From Desulfosporosinus acidiphilus SJ4 (GTDB taxonomy: Bacteria > Bacillota > Desulfitobacteriia > Desulfitobacteriales > Desulfitobacteriaceae): 64,000 nt of DNA. This document shows positions 63,457-64,000 of this stretch, piece by piece (position 1 is the stretch's first letter; every line of letters begins with the position of its first letter). The notes below the pieces were generated by a model. That model saw only the letters and a list, made by a program, of their open reading frames with translations. It made no database searches and was not told where the DNA came from. The stretch is from contig NC_018068.1 of assembly GCF_000255115.2 (NCBI RefSeq), forward strand, positions 1,293,977 to 1,357,976, read 5' to 3'. Position numbers and translations under genes: made by a program.

Positions 63457-63621
63457 ATGAGTTTAGATGAACTATTATATTTGATTGAGGAGATGCGCGA
63501 AAAATTAAACAGAATAGCGGTCCAAAGATCTCTGATTGATCCGGAGGTAATTAAACTTAGTCAAATTATTGATTCTTTACTTAACTTGTATCACAATACC
63601 CAATCTCATCCCGTTTGGTAA
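63457..63621 (+). CDS. Spo0E-like phosphatase, divergent copy
   Basis: This 54-residue protein reads SLDELLYLIEEMREKLNRIA, then SLIDPEVIKLSQIIDSLLNLY. It follows the Spo0E two-helix plan with SQIID in place of SQxLD, the aspartate being conserved. It is related to, but clearly older than, the duplicated pair. ATG 63457 follows GGGGGTGAAG. The small MDAP gene follows 53 bases downstream on the same strand. Confidence 0.75.
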   Translation: MSLDELLYLIEEMREKLNRIAVQRSLIDPEVIKLSQIIDSLLNLYHNTQSHPVW

Positions 63622-63674
63622 ACTATACTTTATAGCGCAAGAGCCGATTTAGAACATTAAAGGAGTGAGTCTCT

Positions 63675-63815
63675 ATGGACGCACCAATGAGGATTATCCT
63701 GCTTCGTGACGGAGACAAATGTAGCATTAATGAGCAGCTATGGGATGCAAGAAATAAGTTTACTGTAATAGAATTAGAAAATGAGTATTATCAGTGGTTG
63801 GATGAATTAAAATAA
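63675..63815 (+). CDS. Small protein of unknown function (46 residues)
   Basis: The gene encodes MDAPMRIILLRDGDKCSI, then NEQLWDARNKFTVIELENEY. It has a good ribosome site (AAAGGAGTGAG) and a terminator directly after. A degraded copy at 58505-58582 shows it is a real, duplicated unit. No family is recognised; one Cys and a compact alpha/beta pattern are all that can be seen. Its place behind a Spo0E-like gene suggests, weakly, a link to sporulation signalling. Confidence 0.65.
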   Translation: MDAPMRIILLRDGDKCSINEQLWDARNKFTVIELENEYYQWLDELK

Positions 63816-63825
63816 AATGTAAACA

Positions 63826-63860
63826 GCGGCCTTAGTTTAAAAGCTAAGGTCGTTTTTTTT
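63826..63860 (+). terminator. Hairpin terminator with eight T
   Basis: CGGCCTTAG (63827-63835) pairs with CTAAGGTCG (63844-63852) with one wobble, followed by TTTTTTTT. It follows the small gene by 11 bases and also ends convergent transcription. Confidence 0.85.
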
Positions 63861-63863
63861 GAA

Positions 63864-64000
63864 TTATTGCGGCAAAGAATCTACAATCTCCATGCCGCGC
63901 TCTATAATTTTTTGATCAGCAGTTTGTTTAATTGCCCCCTTCTCTTTCCGAGGAACTAGTCTGTAAAAATAATATATTTTGAAAGAGTTGAACAGCTCAT
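63864..64000 (-). CDS. Unidentified protein, C-terminal 45 residues (5' part outside window)
   Basis: On the minus strand a frame is open from the window edge to a stop at 63864-63866, reading FYRLVPRKEKGAIKQTADQK and IIERGMEIVDSLPQ at the end. The composition is natural and the stop is placed just beyond a terminator that would also work for this strand, so it is probably a real gene end. The family was not recognised from so short a part. Confidence 0.5.
   Translation of the reverse strand, partial: ELFNSFKIYYFYRLVPRKEKGAIKQTADQKIIERGMEIVDSLPQ

Overview
The window looks like chromosome of an endospore-forming, strictly anaerobic Firmicute of the Desulfosporosinus/Desulfitobacterium (Peptococcaceae) kind. 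The evidence is moderate G+C, Gram-positive Shine-Dalgarno sequences, GatCAB, LigA and PcrA of clostridial type, a corrinoid-protein reductive activator (RACo-like ASKHA protein), a sigma-54-driven butyrate-type CoA-transferase, a NifV-like synthase, and four small Spo0E-like genes that imply sporulation. The genus is an inference; no rRNA or tRNA gene is present.

Region 1 (1-21800) is ordinary core genome, all on the plus strand: the end of a Bcr/CflA-type MFS transporter, the RACo-like protein, pcrA, a manganese-dependent pyrophosphatase, ligA, gatCAB, a nifV-like/isocitrate dehydrogenase pair, a CoA-transferase behind a clear -24/-12 promoter, a CPBP protease, an ABC-2 type exporter pair and rlmD. 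The gap at 2716-3363 holds a modular set of hairpins built around a repeated stem.

Region 2 (about 21900-51600) is an A+T-richer accessory region, effectively a defence island. It begins with wreckage of a serine recombinase and contains a tyrosine integrase (43311-44393). It carries Hachiman (hamA-hamB, hamA probably starting at ATT), a Kiwa pair in the order kwaB-kwaA with kwaB broken or frameshifted, a complete type I restriction-modification operon (hsdR-hsdS-hsdM, minus strand), a split BglII-like restriction enzyme gene, stubs of DUF4238 and DUF4268 proteins, a membrane-anchored Mrr-like nuclease, and an HNH nuclease/DNA methyltransferase pair. Non-coding stretches contain several divergent repeat families; one pair brackets the Hachiman-Kiwa segment.

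Region 3 (about 52000-64000) is rich in signalling genes: a nitroreductase-like protein, two soluble chemotaxis receptors, a CheW, a membrane diguanylate cyclase lacking the inhibitory-site arginine, a Spo0F-like receiver, four Spo0E-like phosphatase genes and a regulator with two tandem TetR-type DNA-binding domains. A c-di-GMP-I riboswitch precedes the cheW-receptor operon, so c-di-GMP made by proteins such as the cyclase probably tunes this chemosensory unit. A segment of about 270 bp with one Spo0E gene is duplicated (56827-57095 and 63022-63291), and the second copy abuts a truncated IS21 transposase gene. The window ends in the 3' part of an unrecognised minus-strand gene.
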